A stretch of DNA of 64,000 bases, taken from Actinomadura madurae. Its GTDB lineage: Bacteria; Actinomycetota; Actinomycetes; Streptosporangiales; Streptosporangiaceae. Position 1 is the stretch's first letter, and every line of letters begins with the position of its first letter. The position numbers and the translations under genes were made by a program. Where the stretch lies: assembly GCF_900115095.1 (NCBI RefSeq), contig NZ_FOVH01000021.1, forward strand, positions 106,579 through 170,578, read 5' to 3'. This document shows, piece after piece, positions 7,837 to 15,452 of the stretch. The notes below the pieces were generated by a model. It was not told the origin of the DNA and searched no databases. It worked only from the letters and a program-made list of their open reading frames with translations.

Positions 7837-9111
7837 TCAGCGGCCGGTGCCGCCGTAGACGACGGCCTCGACCTGGTCGGAGTCCAGGTCGAAGGCGTGG
7901 TGCGCGGCGGCGACCGCGGTGTCGATGTCGTCCTGCGCGACGACGACGGAGATCCGGATCTCCGAGGTGGAGATCATCTCGATGTTCACGCCGGCCTCGG
8001 CGATCGCGCCGAACAGCGTCGCGGTGACGCCCGGGTGCGAGCGCATCCCGGCGCCGATCAGCGACACCTTGCCGATCCGGTCGTCGTAGCGGAGCGACTC
8101 GAACCCGATCCGCTCCTTGACCTTGTTCAGCGCGGTCAGCGCGCTCTGCCCGTCGGTGGACGGCAGCGTGAACGAGATGTCGGTCCGCCCGGTGGACGCC
8201 GCCGACACGTTCTGCACGATCATGTCGATGTTGATCTCCGCGTCGGACAGCACCGTGAAGATCGTGGCGGCCTCGCCGACCTTGTCCGGCACCCCGACCA
8301 CGGTGATCTTGGCTTCGCTCCGGTCGTGCGCGACGCCGGAGATGATCGCCTGCTCCATGTCCTGTCCCTCGATCTCACTGCTGTCGACGACCCACGTGCC
8401 CTCCTTCTGACTGAAGGAGGAGCGCACATGGATCGGGATGTTGTACCGGCGCGCGTACTCCACGCAGCGCAGATGCAGGATCTTCGCGCCGCTCGCCGCC
8501 ATCTCCAGCATCTCCTCGTAGGAGATCTTCGGGATCTTGCGGGCGGCGGGCACGATGCGCGGGTCGGCGGTGAAGACCCCGTCGACGTCGGAGTAGATCT
8601 CGCAGACGTCGGCGTCCAGCGCCGCGGCGAGCGCCACCGCGGTGGTGTCGGACCCGCCGCGGCCGAGCGTGGTGATGTCCTTGGTGCCCTGGGAGACGCC
8701 CTGGAACCCGGCCACGATGCAGATCGAGCCCTCGTCCAGCGCGGTCCGGATCCGTCCCGGCGTCACGTCGATGATCTTGGCTTTGCCGTGCGAGCCGTCG
8801 GTGATGACGCCCGCCTGGGAGCCGGTGAACGAGCGGGCCTCGTGGCCCAGGTTCGCGATGGCCATGGCGAGCAGGGCCATCGAGATGCGCTCGCCCGCGG
8901 TGAGCAGCATGTCCAGCTCGCGGCCCGGCGGCAGCGGGCTGACCTGCTTGGCCATATCGATGAGATCATCCGTCGTGTCGCCCATGGCGGAGACCACGAC
9001 GACCACGTCGTTGCCCGCCTTCTTCGTTGCGACGATGCGCTGGGCGACCCGCTTGACGCCATCGGCGTCGGCGACGGAGGAGCCACCGTACTTCTGCACG
9101 ACAAGAGCCAC
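7837..9111 (-). CDS. lysC: Aspartokinase (alpha subunit, with internal beta-subunit region)
   Basis: First step of the aspartate pathway, phosphorylating aspartate. 424 residues from a GTG at 9111 with GGAG upstream. The kinase motif KYGGSSV is at residues 7-13 and the FQGVSQGTKDITTLGRGGSDTTA substrate/ATP region is near 155-177. The C-terminal about 160 residues hold two ACT domains, the site of feedback control by lysine and threonine. A second in-frame start within residues 245-260 (MEQAIISGVAHDRSEAK) could give a separate beta subunit, as in Corynebacterium. A probable promoter lies within the 3' part of the upstream gene. Confidence 0.95.
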   Translation of the reverse strand: MALVVQKYGGSSVADADGVKRVAQRIVATKKAGNDVVVVVSAMGDTTDDLIDMAKQVSPLPPGRELDMLLTAGERISMALLAMAIANLGHEARSFTGSQAGVITDGSHGKAKIIDVTPGRIRTALDEGSICIVAGFQGVSQGTKDITTLGRGGSDTTAVALAAALDADVCEIYSDVDGVFTADPRIVPAARKIPKISYEEMLEMAASGAKILHLRCVEYARRYNIPIHVRSSFSQKEGTWVVDSSEIEGQDMEQAIISGVAHDRSEAKITVVGVPDKVGEAATIFTVLSDAEINIDMIVQNVSAASTGRTDISFTLPSTDGQSALTALNKVKERIGFESLRYDDRIGKVSLIGAGMRSHPGVTATLFGAIAEAGVNIEMISTSEIRISVVVAQDDIDTAVAAAHHAFDLDSDQVEAVVYGGTGR

Positions 9112-9135
9112 GAGCGGGCGCTCCTCGGATCGGGG

Positions 9136-10113
9136 TCAGGCGTTCCGGACGACGAGTCTACAGAGCCCGCACCGATGGATCACGACCAGGTAACTCAGCG
9201 TCGCCGGGCCGGGGCCGCTACACGGCCCCGGCCCGGGCACGAGCGCCTCGGCCAGGCGCCGCCACTGGGGCATGGCCGTCCGGCCGGGCTCGACTCCGAT
9301 GACCTGGACGCCGACGTGGTCGGCGCCGGCGCCGAGGTGATCGTTCAGCCTGCGGACGATCGCGTCGAGGTCGCCCCAGACCACCAGGTCGTCGACGAGC
9401 CGGTCACTGCCCTCGCGGACGTCGTCCTCGGTGTACCCGAGGCGGAGGAACTTCGCGACGTTGTACTTCTCCTTCAGGTATCCGCTGAGGTGCTCCCTTG
9501 CGATCTCCCGCGCCCTGCCCGGGTCGCTCTCGAAGAGCACCGCCTGCTCGACGCCGAGGAACGGCCTCTTGCCGAGCACCTCGCGCGCCCGCGCCGTGTG
9601 CTCCACGGTCACGTGGTACGTGTGGGCGCCCGCGGACCGGTCGCGCGCCATCGCCAGCATCTTCGGCCCGTAGGCCGCCAGCACCCGGCGGACGGGCGCC
9701 GCCGGCTCGGGGTTGGCGTTCGCCGTCGCGTCCATCTCGTCCAGGTACGCGCTCATCGCCCGCAGCGGGGTCGTCTCGGCGTGCGGCTCGCCCCCGAACC
9801 CGAGGCCGAGCAGGTGCCGTCCGGGGTAGGCGTCGGCCAGGAGCCAGGCCGCTCCCCGCGTCCAGAGGGCTCCGCGCGACCAGATCCGCGCGATGCCGTT
9901 GACGACGGCGATGCGCTCGGTGGAGGCGAGCAGGAAGCCGGCGTGCGTCATCGCCTCCCGCCCGTCCCGTTCCGGGATCCAGACCGCCGGCCAGCCGGCC
10001 TCCTCCAACTCCTGGACGGACTCCCGGATCAGGCTCGCGGGCTGCTCCTCGAAGTCGAACGTCCAGATCCCGTAGCGCCCCAGGTCCATTCCCTCGATCG
10101 CGCCCATGATCAC
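9136..10113 (-). CDS. LLM-class F420-dependent oxidoreductase
   Basis: 325 residues, luciferase-like monooxygenase fold using coenzyme F420. Seen: GIWTFDFEEQPASLIRESVQELEEAGWPAVWIPE at the N-terminus, RIAVVNGIARIWSRGALWTRGAAWLLADAYPGRHLLGLGFGGEPHAE, then LAAYGPKMLAMARDRSAGAHTYHVTVEHTARAREVLG, all typical of the TIGR03620-like group. The last about 30 residues (after LVPGPGP) are Cys/Pro-rich and not family-like. They run through the aspartokinase promoter area, so the stop may have moved downstream. A GGAGGGTG ribosome site precedes the ATG. An ArsR repressor gene lies 94 bp upstream with a palindrome between. Substrate unknown. Confidence 0.85.
   Translation of the reverse strand: MIMGAIEGMDLGRYGIWTFDFEEQPASLIRESVQELEEAGWPAVWIPERDGREAMTHAGFLLASTERIAVVNGIARIWSRGALWTRGAAWLLADAYPGRHLLGLGFGGEPHAETTPLRAMSAYLDEMDATANANPEPAAPVRRVLAAYGPKMLAMARDRSAGAHTYHVTVEHTARAREVLGKRPFLGVEQAVLFESDPGRAREIAREHLSGYLKEKYNVAKFLRLGYTEDDVREGSDRLVDDLVVWGDLDAIVRRLNDHLGAGADHVGVQVIGVEPGRTAMPQWRRLAEALVPGPGPCSGPGPATLSYLVVIHRCGLCRLVVRNA
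9155..9160 (-). promoter_or_regulatory. Likely -10 element for aspartokinase
   Basis: TAGACT on the minus strand, about 45 bases before the aspartokinase GTG. It lies inside the 3' end of the upstream oxidoreductase frame, so aspartokinase need not be transcribed from that gene's promoter. The -35 is not clear. Confidence 0.45.
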
Positions 10114-10147
10114 CCTCCTGATCGTCGTCCCGGCTTACGAATCGAAG

Positions 10148-10165
10148 TATCGCATAATTTCGATA
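10148..10165. promoter_or_regulatory. Probable ArsR operator over the oxidoreductase promoter
   Basis: Inverted repeat TATCG-N8-CGATA in an AT-rich island between the ArsR stop and the oxidoreductase start. On the minus strand the repeat overlaps a GATACT hexamer (10146-10151) placed about 35 bases before the ATG, a plausible -10. A repressor bound here would block the oxidoreductase gene. Confidence 0.55.
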
Positions 10166-10207
10166 TGTATGGTCCGGCGGGGCTTTGATCGCAGGTTCGC
10201 CTCGCGG

Positions 10208-10549
10208 CTAGAGGGAGCGTCCGAGCGCTTCGACGAGACGGGCGATGCGCTCTTCGTCCCGCCTGTAGTGCGTCCACTTGCCGACGCGCGTCGAGATGAC
10301 CAGCCCCGCCCGCTCCAGCGCCGCCATGTAGGACGAGACGGTCGACTGCGCCAGCCCGGTCTTGGCCTGGATGTGACTCACGCACACGCCCACCTCGTCG
10401 GGGTCGGCGATCCCGGTCTCCACCGGGAAGTGCTCCCGCGGGTCCCGCAGCCACTGGAGCATCCGCAGCCGGACGGGGTTGGCCAGCGCCTTGAACGCCT
10501 CAAGCAACTCGGCGGAGGCGTCCGTTGACGGTGGTGTGTGCGTGCTCAT
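10208..10549 (-). CDS. ArsR-family winged-helix regulator
   Basis: 113 residues from ATG 10549; a GTG 12 bases further upstream is an alternative. A TATACT hexamer on the minus strand at 10563-10568 suggests a leaderless or near-leaderless message. HTH: FKALANPVRLRMLQWL then VCVSHIQAKTGLAQSTVSSYMAALERAGLVISTRVGKWTHYRRDEE. There is no CxC metal-binding motif, so this is not an arsenic-type sensor. The only Cys is in VGVCVSH. It probably represses the downstream F420-dependent oxidoreductase through the palindrome at 10148. Confidence 0.85.
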   Translation of the reverse strand: MSTHTPPSTDASAELLEAFKALANPVRLRMLQWLRDPREHFPVETGIADPDEVGVCVSHIQAKTGLAQSTVSSYMAALERAGLVISTRVGKWTHYRRDEERIARLVEALGRSL

Positions 10550-10860
10550 GGTCCGAAGCACGAGTATAGGCGGTCACCACGACGTTTCGCGGTTCCTCGA
10601 TCCGACCTGGACGGCCTGGAGCGCGGGCGGACCTGCTCGATGCGGCGCCGCCACCGTCCGCGGATCCGCGAAGTCCCCGAAAAGGGCAACCCCTTTACCC
10701 GGCCAGGCCATCCTCGGGCAATATCCGTCCATCAACGGCACAAAAGGCGTAGCCAAATGAAATCGACGGTGCCGAGGGAATTGATTTCGGCGGCCGGGGG
10801 TAAACCATGGTCGCTCTCCTTGGCGAGGAGTGACGACCGGACCGAGACGGGGAGACGGCC
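10550..10860. other. Regulatory intergenic region before the orphan response regulator
   Basis: 311 bp with no gene. It includes AAAGGG-CAAC-CCCTTT (10681-10696), a compact hairpin or operator, and an unusually AT-rich stretch from about 10715 to 10800 (CAATATCC, ACAAAAGG, AAATGAAATC, GGAATTGATTTC). That is typical of a strongly regulated actinomycete promoter. A partly paired CTCTCC/GGAGAG-like segment lies at 10812-10835, just before the GGGGAGACGG ribosome site of the response regulator. Confidence 0.5.
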
Positions 10861-11526
10861 ATGAACAGAATCCTGATCTCTGAGAACGATGAACGCATCG
10901 CCCGGTTCATCCACAAGGGACTGCGCACCCATGGCTTTCACCCGACCGTCGTCGCCGACGGCGACACGGCGCTCAGGCACGCCCTGTCCGGCGAATACGA
11001 CCTTCTCGTGCTCACCATCGGGCTTCCGGGCCGCGACGGCTTCGACGTGCTCCGGCGGATCCGCGCGGCGCGAGCCACCCTCCCCGTGATCATCCTGACG
11101 TCGCGCACCACGGTCGGCGACACCGTCGCGGGCCTGGACGGCGGGGCGGACGACTACATGACCAAGCCGTTCCGGTTCGATGAACTGCTGGCGCGGATCC
11201 GGCTCCGGCTCCGCACCGCGCACGGCGCGGTGGCGGCGCCCACCGCCCTCAGCGTCGACGGGCTGACGCTCGACCTGCGCACCCGCCGGGCGCGGACGCC
11301 CGCCGGGCACACGGTGGATCTCAGTGCGAGGGAGTTCGCCCTGCTCGACCTGCTGCTGCGGCACCCGCGACAGGTGGTCTCCCAGGAACAGATTCTCGAC
11401 CATGTCTGGGGCCCCGACGTGGGCCCCTGTTCGAACGTCGTGGCGGTCTACATCGGACGGTTGCGGCGCAAACTCGGGCCCGGCGTGATCGAAACGCTCC
11501 GCGGCATGGGGTACCGGTGCGGCTGA
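10861..11526 (+). CDS. Orphan OmpR/PhoB-type response regulator lacking the phospho-acceptor Asp
   Basis: 221 residues: receiver domain (1-115) and winged-helix output domain (about 128-221, LSAREFALLDLLLRHPRQVVSQEQILDHVWG, VAVYIGRLRRKLG, ETLRGMGYRCG). The receiver keeps Lys102 (TKPF) and the ILTSR switch Thr. The phosphorylation site, normally LD followed by xxLPGxDG, reads LTIGLPGRDG, so residue 52 is Thr. The acidic pocket reads SENDE rather than the usual EDDE. It should not be activated by phosphorylation in the normal way. No histidine kinase is adjacent. It directly precedes the ATP-grasp operon, with direct repeats of the right spacing in between, so it is the likely regulator of that operon. 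Confidence 0.9.
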   Translation: MNRILISENDERIARFIHKGLRTHGFHPTVVADGDTALRHALSGEYDLLVLTIGLPGRDGFDVLRRIRAARATLPVIILTSRTTVGDTVAGLDGGADDYMTKPFRFDELLARIRLRLRTAHGAVAAPTALSVDGLTLDLRTRRARTPAGHTVDLSAREFALLDLLLRHPRQVVSQEQILDHVWGPDVGPCSNVVAVYIGRLRRKLGPGVIETLRGMGYRCG

Positions 11527-11604
11527 GCGGCACGTCCCGATCCCCCTTCTCGCTATCTTCCCTCATTTTGGTCAGAGCCCTGATCAGTCGAGCGTGAGAG
11601 AACG

Positions 11605-11632
11605 CTCACGCCCCTTTCACGCTGGCTTCACG
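11605..11632 (+). promoter_or_regulatory. Three 11-bp direct repeats, probable OmpR-type operator
   Basis: CTCACG (11605), TTCACG (11616) and TTCACG (11627) recur at exact 11-bp spacing, the geometry of PhoB/OmpR-family tandem sites. Overlapping the first copy is an inverted repeat GCGTGAG-N6-CTCACGC (11592-11611). A further TTCACG lies at 11721. The block is 80 bp downstream of the response regulator stop and 120 bp upstream of the ATP-grasp operon. Confidence 0.6.
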
Positions 11633-11751
11633 TGGGCGGCACAGGCTGACTGTTGGACTTTCCTCTTTGCCTGGCGTTCGGACGGAGGACATGTCCCGGA
11701 CGGTCCGCCTTCAGCCCGCCTTCACGTGAGCCGCTGAGAGAGGGGTGGTCG

Positions 11752-12600
11752 ATGAAACGCGTGCTCGTGCTCACCGACTCGCGCTATCTGGGTCAGCTCA
11801 TGCCGCGCGCCCTCGTGGCCGCGCTGCGCGGTCGCGGGGTGCCGGTCGTGGCGGCCCCGGTTGATCGGCTCGTCACCGAGGTGCGGGCCGACGGCGGCGC
11901 GGTGCGGGGCGTGCGGCGGGGCCCGCCGGCGCCGCGGCCGGGTGATCTCGTCGTGCCGCGCACCCGGGACCCGTTCGCGCTGTCGCTGCTGCGCCGCGCG
12001 CAGCTCGACGGTGTCCGCACGGTCAACCGCTGGGAGGCGATCCAGGCGGTGCGCGACAAGCCGCACGCCGCGCTGCTGCTCGCCCGCGCCGGGGTGCCCG
12101 CCCCTCGGACGTTCCTCACCGACCGGCCGGCCTCGCTGGCCGGCCTTCCCGCCGCGGCGTGGCCGCTGCTGCTGAAGCCGCCCTACGGCGACAACGGCGC
12201 CGGGATCGTCCGGGTGGACTCCCCGCGCGATCTGGAGCGGCTGCCCTGGCCCGACGGCATGGTCCTCGCCCAGCACTACGTCGACGTGGCAGGGGTCGAC
12301 GTCAAGCTGTACGGGGCGGGCATGGAGGTGTGGGCGGTGCGGCGGCCCTCGCCGCTGCTCGCGCCGGGGCCGTGGGACGAGCCCGAGCCCGTGCCGGTCA
12401 CCGAAGAGCTGCGGGGGCTCGCTCTCGCCTGCCGTGACGCCTTCGGGCTGGAGCTGTACGGCGTGGACGTGCTGCCGTCCCCCGGCGGGCCGCTGGTCGT
12501 CGACGTCAACGACTTTCCGAACTACACGGGGATCGCGGAGGCTCCCGACGCCGTCGCCGACCTCGTCGAGTCCCGTCTCGCGGAGGTGGTTCCGTCTTGA
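11752..12600 (+). CDS. ATP-grasp enzyme 1 of the cluster (ITPK/RimK-like)
   Basis: 282 residues from ATG 11752, with GAGAGAGGGG upstream. After a Rossmann-like start (MKRVLVLTDSRYLGQ), the ATP-grasp core shows a nucleotide-binding Lys142 and glycine loop (LLKPPYGDNGAGIV), DVKLYGAGMEVWAVRRPS at 183-200, and the metal-binding DVNDFPNYTG at 251-260. The KLYGAG...VRRPS and DVN-FP pattern resembles inositol-phosphate kinases (ITPK) as well as RimK-type ligases. Either phosphoryl transfer or amide ligation is possible. First gene of a five-gene operon; its stop overlaps the TTG of the next gene (TTGA). No exact function can be assigned. Confidence 0.75.
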   Translation: MKRVLVLTDSRYLGQLMPRALVAALRGRGVPVVAAPVDRLVTEVRADGGAVRGVRRGPPAPRPGDLVVPRTRDPFALSLLRRAQLDGVRTVNRWEAIQAVRDKPHAALLLARAGVPAPRTFLTDRPASLAGLPAAAWPLLLKPPYGDNGAGIVRVDSPRDLERLPWPDGMVLAQHYVDVAGVDVKLYGAGMEVWAVRRPSPLLAPGPWDEPEPVPVTEELRGLALACRDAFGLELYGVDVLPSPGGPLVVDVNDFPNYTGIAEAPDAVADLVESRLAEVVPS

Positions 12601-13505
12601 CCACGATCAGAACCGGGGTGCGGGTCGTCCTGGTCCACGGCAAGAAGCCGACGCCCCACTCCATCGTCTGGAAGGTGCTCGCGGAGTTCCGCGCGCTGGG
12701 CGCTCACATCGAGACCTGGCAGGACGCGCCGGACCTGCCGGGGGCCGTCTTCGCCCGGGCCGACCTGGTCATCCTGCGGTCGGTCCATCCCGCCACGGCG
12801 GCGTCGGCGCGCGCGAGCGCCCCGGCGGAGGCCGCCTGGTGCAACGCGCCGGCGGCCACGGCGACGGTCGCCGACCGGGTGGAGACCTGGCGGCGGCTCG
12901 CCGCGGCCGGCCTCCCGGTGCCGCCGGCGCGGGTCGTCGACGATCCGCGGGCGGTGGCGGCCATCGCCGCCGGCCGGCCGGTGGTGGTGAAGACGCCGCT
13001 GGGCAGCCGCGGTGAGGGGGTGACGCTCCTCGATCAGGGGGACGCCTTCCCGGCCCGCGGCCCTGGGCCCTGGCTCGTCCAGGACCGGATCCCCGGCGAC
13101 GGGTGGGACCGCAAGCTGTTCGTGGTCGGGCCGCACGTCCACGGGACCCTGCGCCGCTGGCCGGCCCGGTCTCTCGCCGAGAAGCTGGGCCGCCCGCTGC
13201 CTCCGGACGCCGAGATGGCGGACCTGGCGCTCGGCGCCGGGCGCGTGTTCGGGCTGTGCGCCTACGGCGTCGACATGATGGGCGGCACGGACGGGCCGGT
13301 GATCGTCGATGTCAACGCCTTCCCGGGGTTCAAGGGCGTCCCCGGCGCCGCCGGCCTCGTCTTCGACCACCTGCTCGGCCACCTTGAAGGGGGGCGCAGC
13401 CATGCGCGTAGTGATCGTCGGTTCCGGGAAGCTGGGCTGCGGGTACCTGGTCCCCCTGTTCCTGGAGGCGGGGCACGAGGTGCTGCTCGGCTGCCGGACC
13501 CGTGA
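12597..13505 (+). CDS. ATP-grasp enzyme 2 of the cluster
   Basis: 302 residues from a TTG that overlaps the previous stop. Seen: N-terminal RVVLVHGKKPTPHS, DRVETWRRLAAAGLPVPPARVV, nucleotide Lys132 with TPLGSRGEGV, WDRKLFVVGPHVHGTLRR, and the metal site VIVDVNAFPGFKGVPG (236-250). Homology to the other two ATP-grasp proteins ends near residue 268. The last about 34 residues (to RLPDP) are read out of frame through the start of the next gene, a 104-bp overlap, and are rich in Gly, Pro and Arg. A lost stop or a sequence error near 13400 is possible. Paralogue of genes 1 and 4, suggesting consecutive steps or different substrates. Confidence 0.72.
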   Translation: MTTIRTGVRVVLVHGKKPTPHSIVWKVLAEFRALGAHIETWQDAPDLPGAVFARADLVILRSVHPATAASARASAPAEAAWCNAPAATATVADRVETWRRLAAAGLPVPPARVVDDPRAVAAIAAGRPVVVKTPLGSRGEGVTLLDQGDAFPARGPGPWLVQDRIPGDGWDRKLFVVGPHVHGTLRRWPARSLAEKLGRPLPPDAEMADLALGAGRVFGLCAYGVDMMGGTDGPVIVDVNAFPGFKGVPGAAGLVFDHLLGHLEGGRSHARSDRRFREAGLRVPGPPVPGGGARGAARLPDP

Positions 13506-14652
13506 CACCGCCGGCCGCATCCGATCGGCCGGCGGCTGGCGGGTGCGGGTGACCGGGGAGCCGCCGGAGGAAATCCGCGGCGTCGCCGCCGCGGCGGTGG
13601 GCACGGCGGAAATGGATCGGGCGGTCACGAGCGCGGACCTGGTCGTGCTCAGCGTGGGCGAGGGGAAGGTCGCGGAGGTGGCGCGGCATCTGGTCCCCGG
13701 GCTCGCCGCCCGCCGGGGCCGGCCGCTGGACGTGTGGGTGGTGGGGAACGCCGACTGCGCCCGCCGGGTGCGCGGAGCGCTCGCCGGCACCGCGGAGGCC
13801 GGCGGGACGCCGCTGCCCCCGCTCGGGATCGCCGGGGCGGTCGCCCGGGTGGCCGTCAGCCGCGGCAGCTGGCACGAACCGGGGGTGCCGGAGTTCGTCG
13901 GGGACGCCGCCCGGCGGCTGGACGTCGACGCCCTCCCGCTGCACCTGGCGCCGCCCGCGCTGCCGGGCGTGCACGTCACCTGCGAGTTCGGCGCGCGGCT
14001 GCGCGAGAAGCTGTTCGTCTTCAACACGGGCCACGCGTTCACCGCCTACCTCGGCTGGCTGCGCGGCCACCGCACCATCGACACGGCGATCCGCGACCCG
14101 TTCGTCCGGCCGGTCGTGACCGGTGCGCTGCTCGCGGCCCGGCGCGCCGTCCTCGCCGCCCACCCGTGCCTGTGCCCGGGACACGCGCCGGACCTCGTCG
14201 CCGACGTGCACGCTCCCGTGGCCGACGTGCTCGCCCGCTACGGCAACGCCGAACTCGCCGACCCCGTCGTCCGGGTGGCCCGCGACCCGATCCGCAAGCT
14301 CGCGCCCGGCGACCGGCTGCTCGGGCCGGTCGCCCTCCTCGGCCGGACCGCCCCGCGCGGCCTGGCCCCCTTCGTGCTCGGCGTCGCCGCCGTGCTTTTG
14401 TACGGGTACGGCGACGGGGCGGTGCTGGCGGCCGACACGTCGGCGCGCCGGCTGCGCCGGCTGCTGGACGCGCGAGGCGCGCCCGCGGTGCTGACCGGCG
14501 TGTGCGGCCTGGACGCCGATGACGGGTTCGCGACCGCGGTCGCCGACTGCTACCGCGGCTTCCGATACGCCGACGGCGGCCCGTGGTTCCCACCGTCCCT
14601 GCGCGGCGTGCCCGGCTTGAGCGACCCTCGCCCAGAGACGGTGCCCCGATGA
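13402..14652 (+). CDS. Mannitol-1-phosphate-dehydrogenase-like long-chain polyol dehydrogenase
   Basis: 416 residues from ATG 13402 with GGGGGGC upstream. The NAD(H) motif GSGKLGCG is at residues 7-14. The C-terminal domain carries the signature of long-chain mannitol dehydrogenases, K-x4-N-x2-H, as K203-N208-H211 in KLFVFNTGHAFTAYLGWLRG. This is followed by RYGNAELADPVVRVARDPIRKLAPGDRLLGP, matching the M1PDH motif in which substrate and phosphate are held. It probably interconverts a polyol or polyol phosphate and a keto sugar. Unlike mannitol operons there is no PTS component or sugar transporter. It is placed between ATP-grasp genes, its stop overlapping the next ATG (ATGA). Family call good, substrate unknown. 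Confidence 0.75.
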   Translation: MRVVIVGSGKLGCGYLVPLFLEAGHEVLLGCRTRDTAGRIRSAGGWRVRVTGEPPEEIRGVAAAAVGTAEMDRAVTSADLVVLSVGEGKVAEVARHLVPGLAARRGRPLDVWVVGNADCARRVRGALAGTAEAGGTPLPPLGIAGAVARVAVSRGSWHEPGVPEFVGDAARRLDVDALPLHLAPPALPGVHVTCEFGARLREKLFVFNTGHAFTAYLGWLRGHRTIDTAIRDPFVRPVVTGALLAARRAVLAAHPCLCPGHAPDLVADVHAPVADVLARYGNAELADPVVRVARDPIRKLAPGDRLLGPVALLGRTAPRGLAPFVLGVAAVLLYGYGDGAVLAADTSARRLRRLLDARGAPAVLTGVCGLDADDGFATAVADCYRGFRYADGGPWFPPSLRGVPGLSDPRPETVPR

Positions 14653-15452
14653 GCGGGGTGCGGGTCTGCGTCCTGGTCGAGGCCGGGTCGGACGCGACCC
14701 GCAACCCGCTGCTGCGCCCGCTCGGCGCGGCCCTGACCGCACGCGGCGGGGGCCTCACGTCCTTCGACGCGACCGTCCCGTGGGAGCCCTCGGACCTGCC
14801 GGAGGCCGACGTGTACCTCATCAAGGGCGGCGACCCGGCGGTGCTGTGCGCGGCGGGGGCCGTGGCCGACGCGGGCGGCGCCTGCCTCAACGCCCTCCCC
14901 GCGACGTTGCGCGCCATCGACAAGATCCGGTCGCTGGCCCTGCTCGAACGGGCGGGGCTGCCGGTCCCCCCGACGACTGTGGCGGCCGACGCCGGCGCGG
15001 TGGCGGAACTGCTCCGGACGGCCGGAAGGCCCCGGTTCGTGAAACCGCTGCGCGGCCGCCTGGGCCGGGACGCCGGCACCCTCTACCCGGGAGAGCACCC
15101 GGCGGGCGGCGGACCCTGGCTCGTGCAGGACGTCATCGACGGGCCCGGCTTCGACTACAAGGTGTGCGGCGTGGACGACCGGGCAGCCGTCCTGCGGGTC
15201 CGCGTCGAGCCCGGATGCCCGGACGTGCCGCGCGTCCCCGTCCCCGACCCGGACCCGTCGCTGGTGCGGCTCGGCCTGCGGACGGCCGAGGCGTGCGGGC
15301 TGGTCTGCTGGGGCATCGACGTCGTGACCTGCGCGAACGGCCCCGTCATCGTCGACGTCAACACCTTCCCCGGCTTCCGCGGGGTGCCGGACGCCGCCGG
15401 CTGGGTCGCCGACGCCGCCCTCGCCGTCGCGGGCCGGGGACGCGCGCCATGA
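14649..15452 (+). CDS. ATP-grasp enzyme 3 of the cluster
   Basis: 267 residues from an ATG overlapping the previous stop. Features: RVCVLVEAGSDATRNPLLRPL at the N-terminus, AIDKIRSLALLERAGLPVPPT, nucleotide Lys132 in FVKPLRGRLGRDAGT, QDVIDGPGFDYKVCGVDDRAAVLRVR, and VIVDVNTFPGFRGVP (233-247) for metal binding. The glycine loop here is altered compared with enzyme 1, which may signal a different nucleotide geometry. Closest in style to enzyme 2 (both DVN-x-FPGF-x-GVP). The ATGA overlap with the MFS gene means co-translation. Ligase and kinase chemistry cannot be told apart from sequence alone. Confidence 0.74.
   Translation: MSGVRVCVLVEAGSDATRNPLLRPLGAALTARGGGLTSFDATVPWEPSDLPEADVYLIKGGDPAVLCAAGAVADAGGACLNALPATLRAIDKIRSLALLERAGLPVPPTTVAADAGAVAELLRTAGRPRFVKPLRGRLGRDAGTLYPGEHPAGGGPWLVQDVIDGPGFDYKVCGVDDRAAVLRVRVEPGCPDVPRVPVPDPDPSLVRLGLRTAEACGLVCWGIDVVTCANGPVIVDVNTFPGFRGVPDAAGWVADAALAVAGRGRAP

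Noticed and set aside
7897..10188. Long plus-strand open frame over aspartokinase and the LLM gene
   Set aside because: Runs across two well-supported minus genes and a terminator, contains no domain; composition artefact.
13402..14652. Plain mannitol utilisation gene
   Set aside because: No PTS, sugar transporter or mannitol regulator nearby, and it overlaps ATP-grasp genes on both sides.
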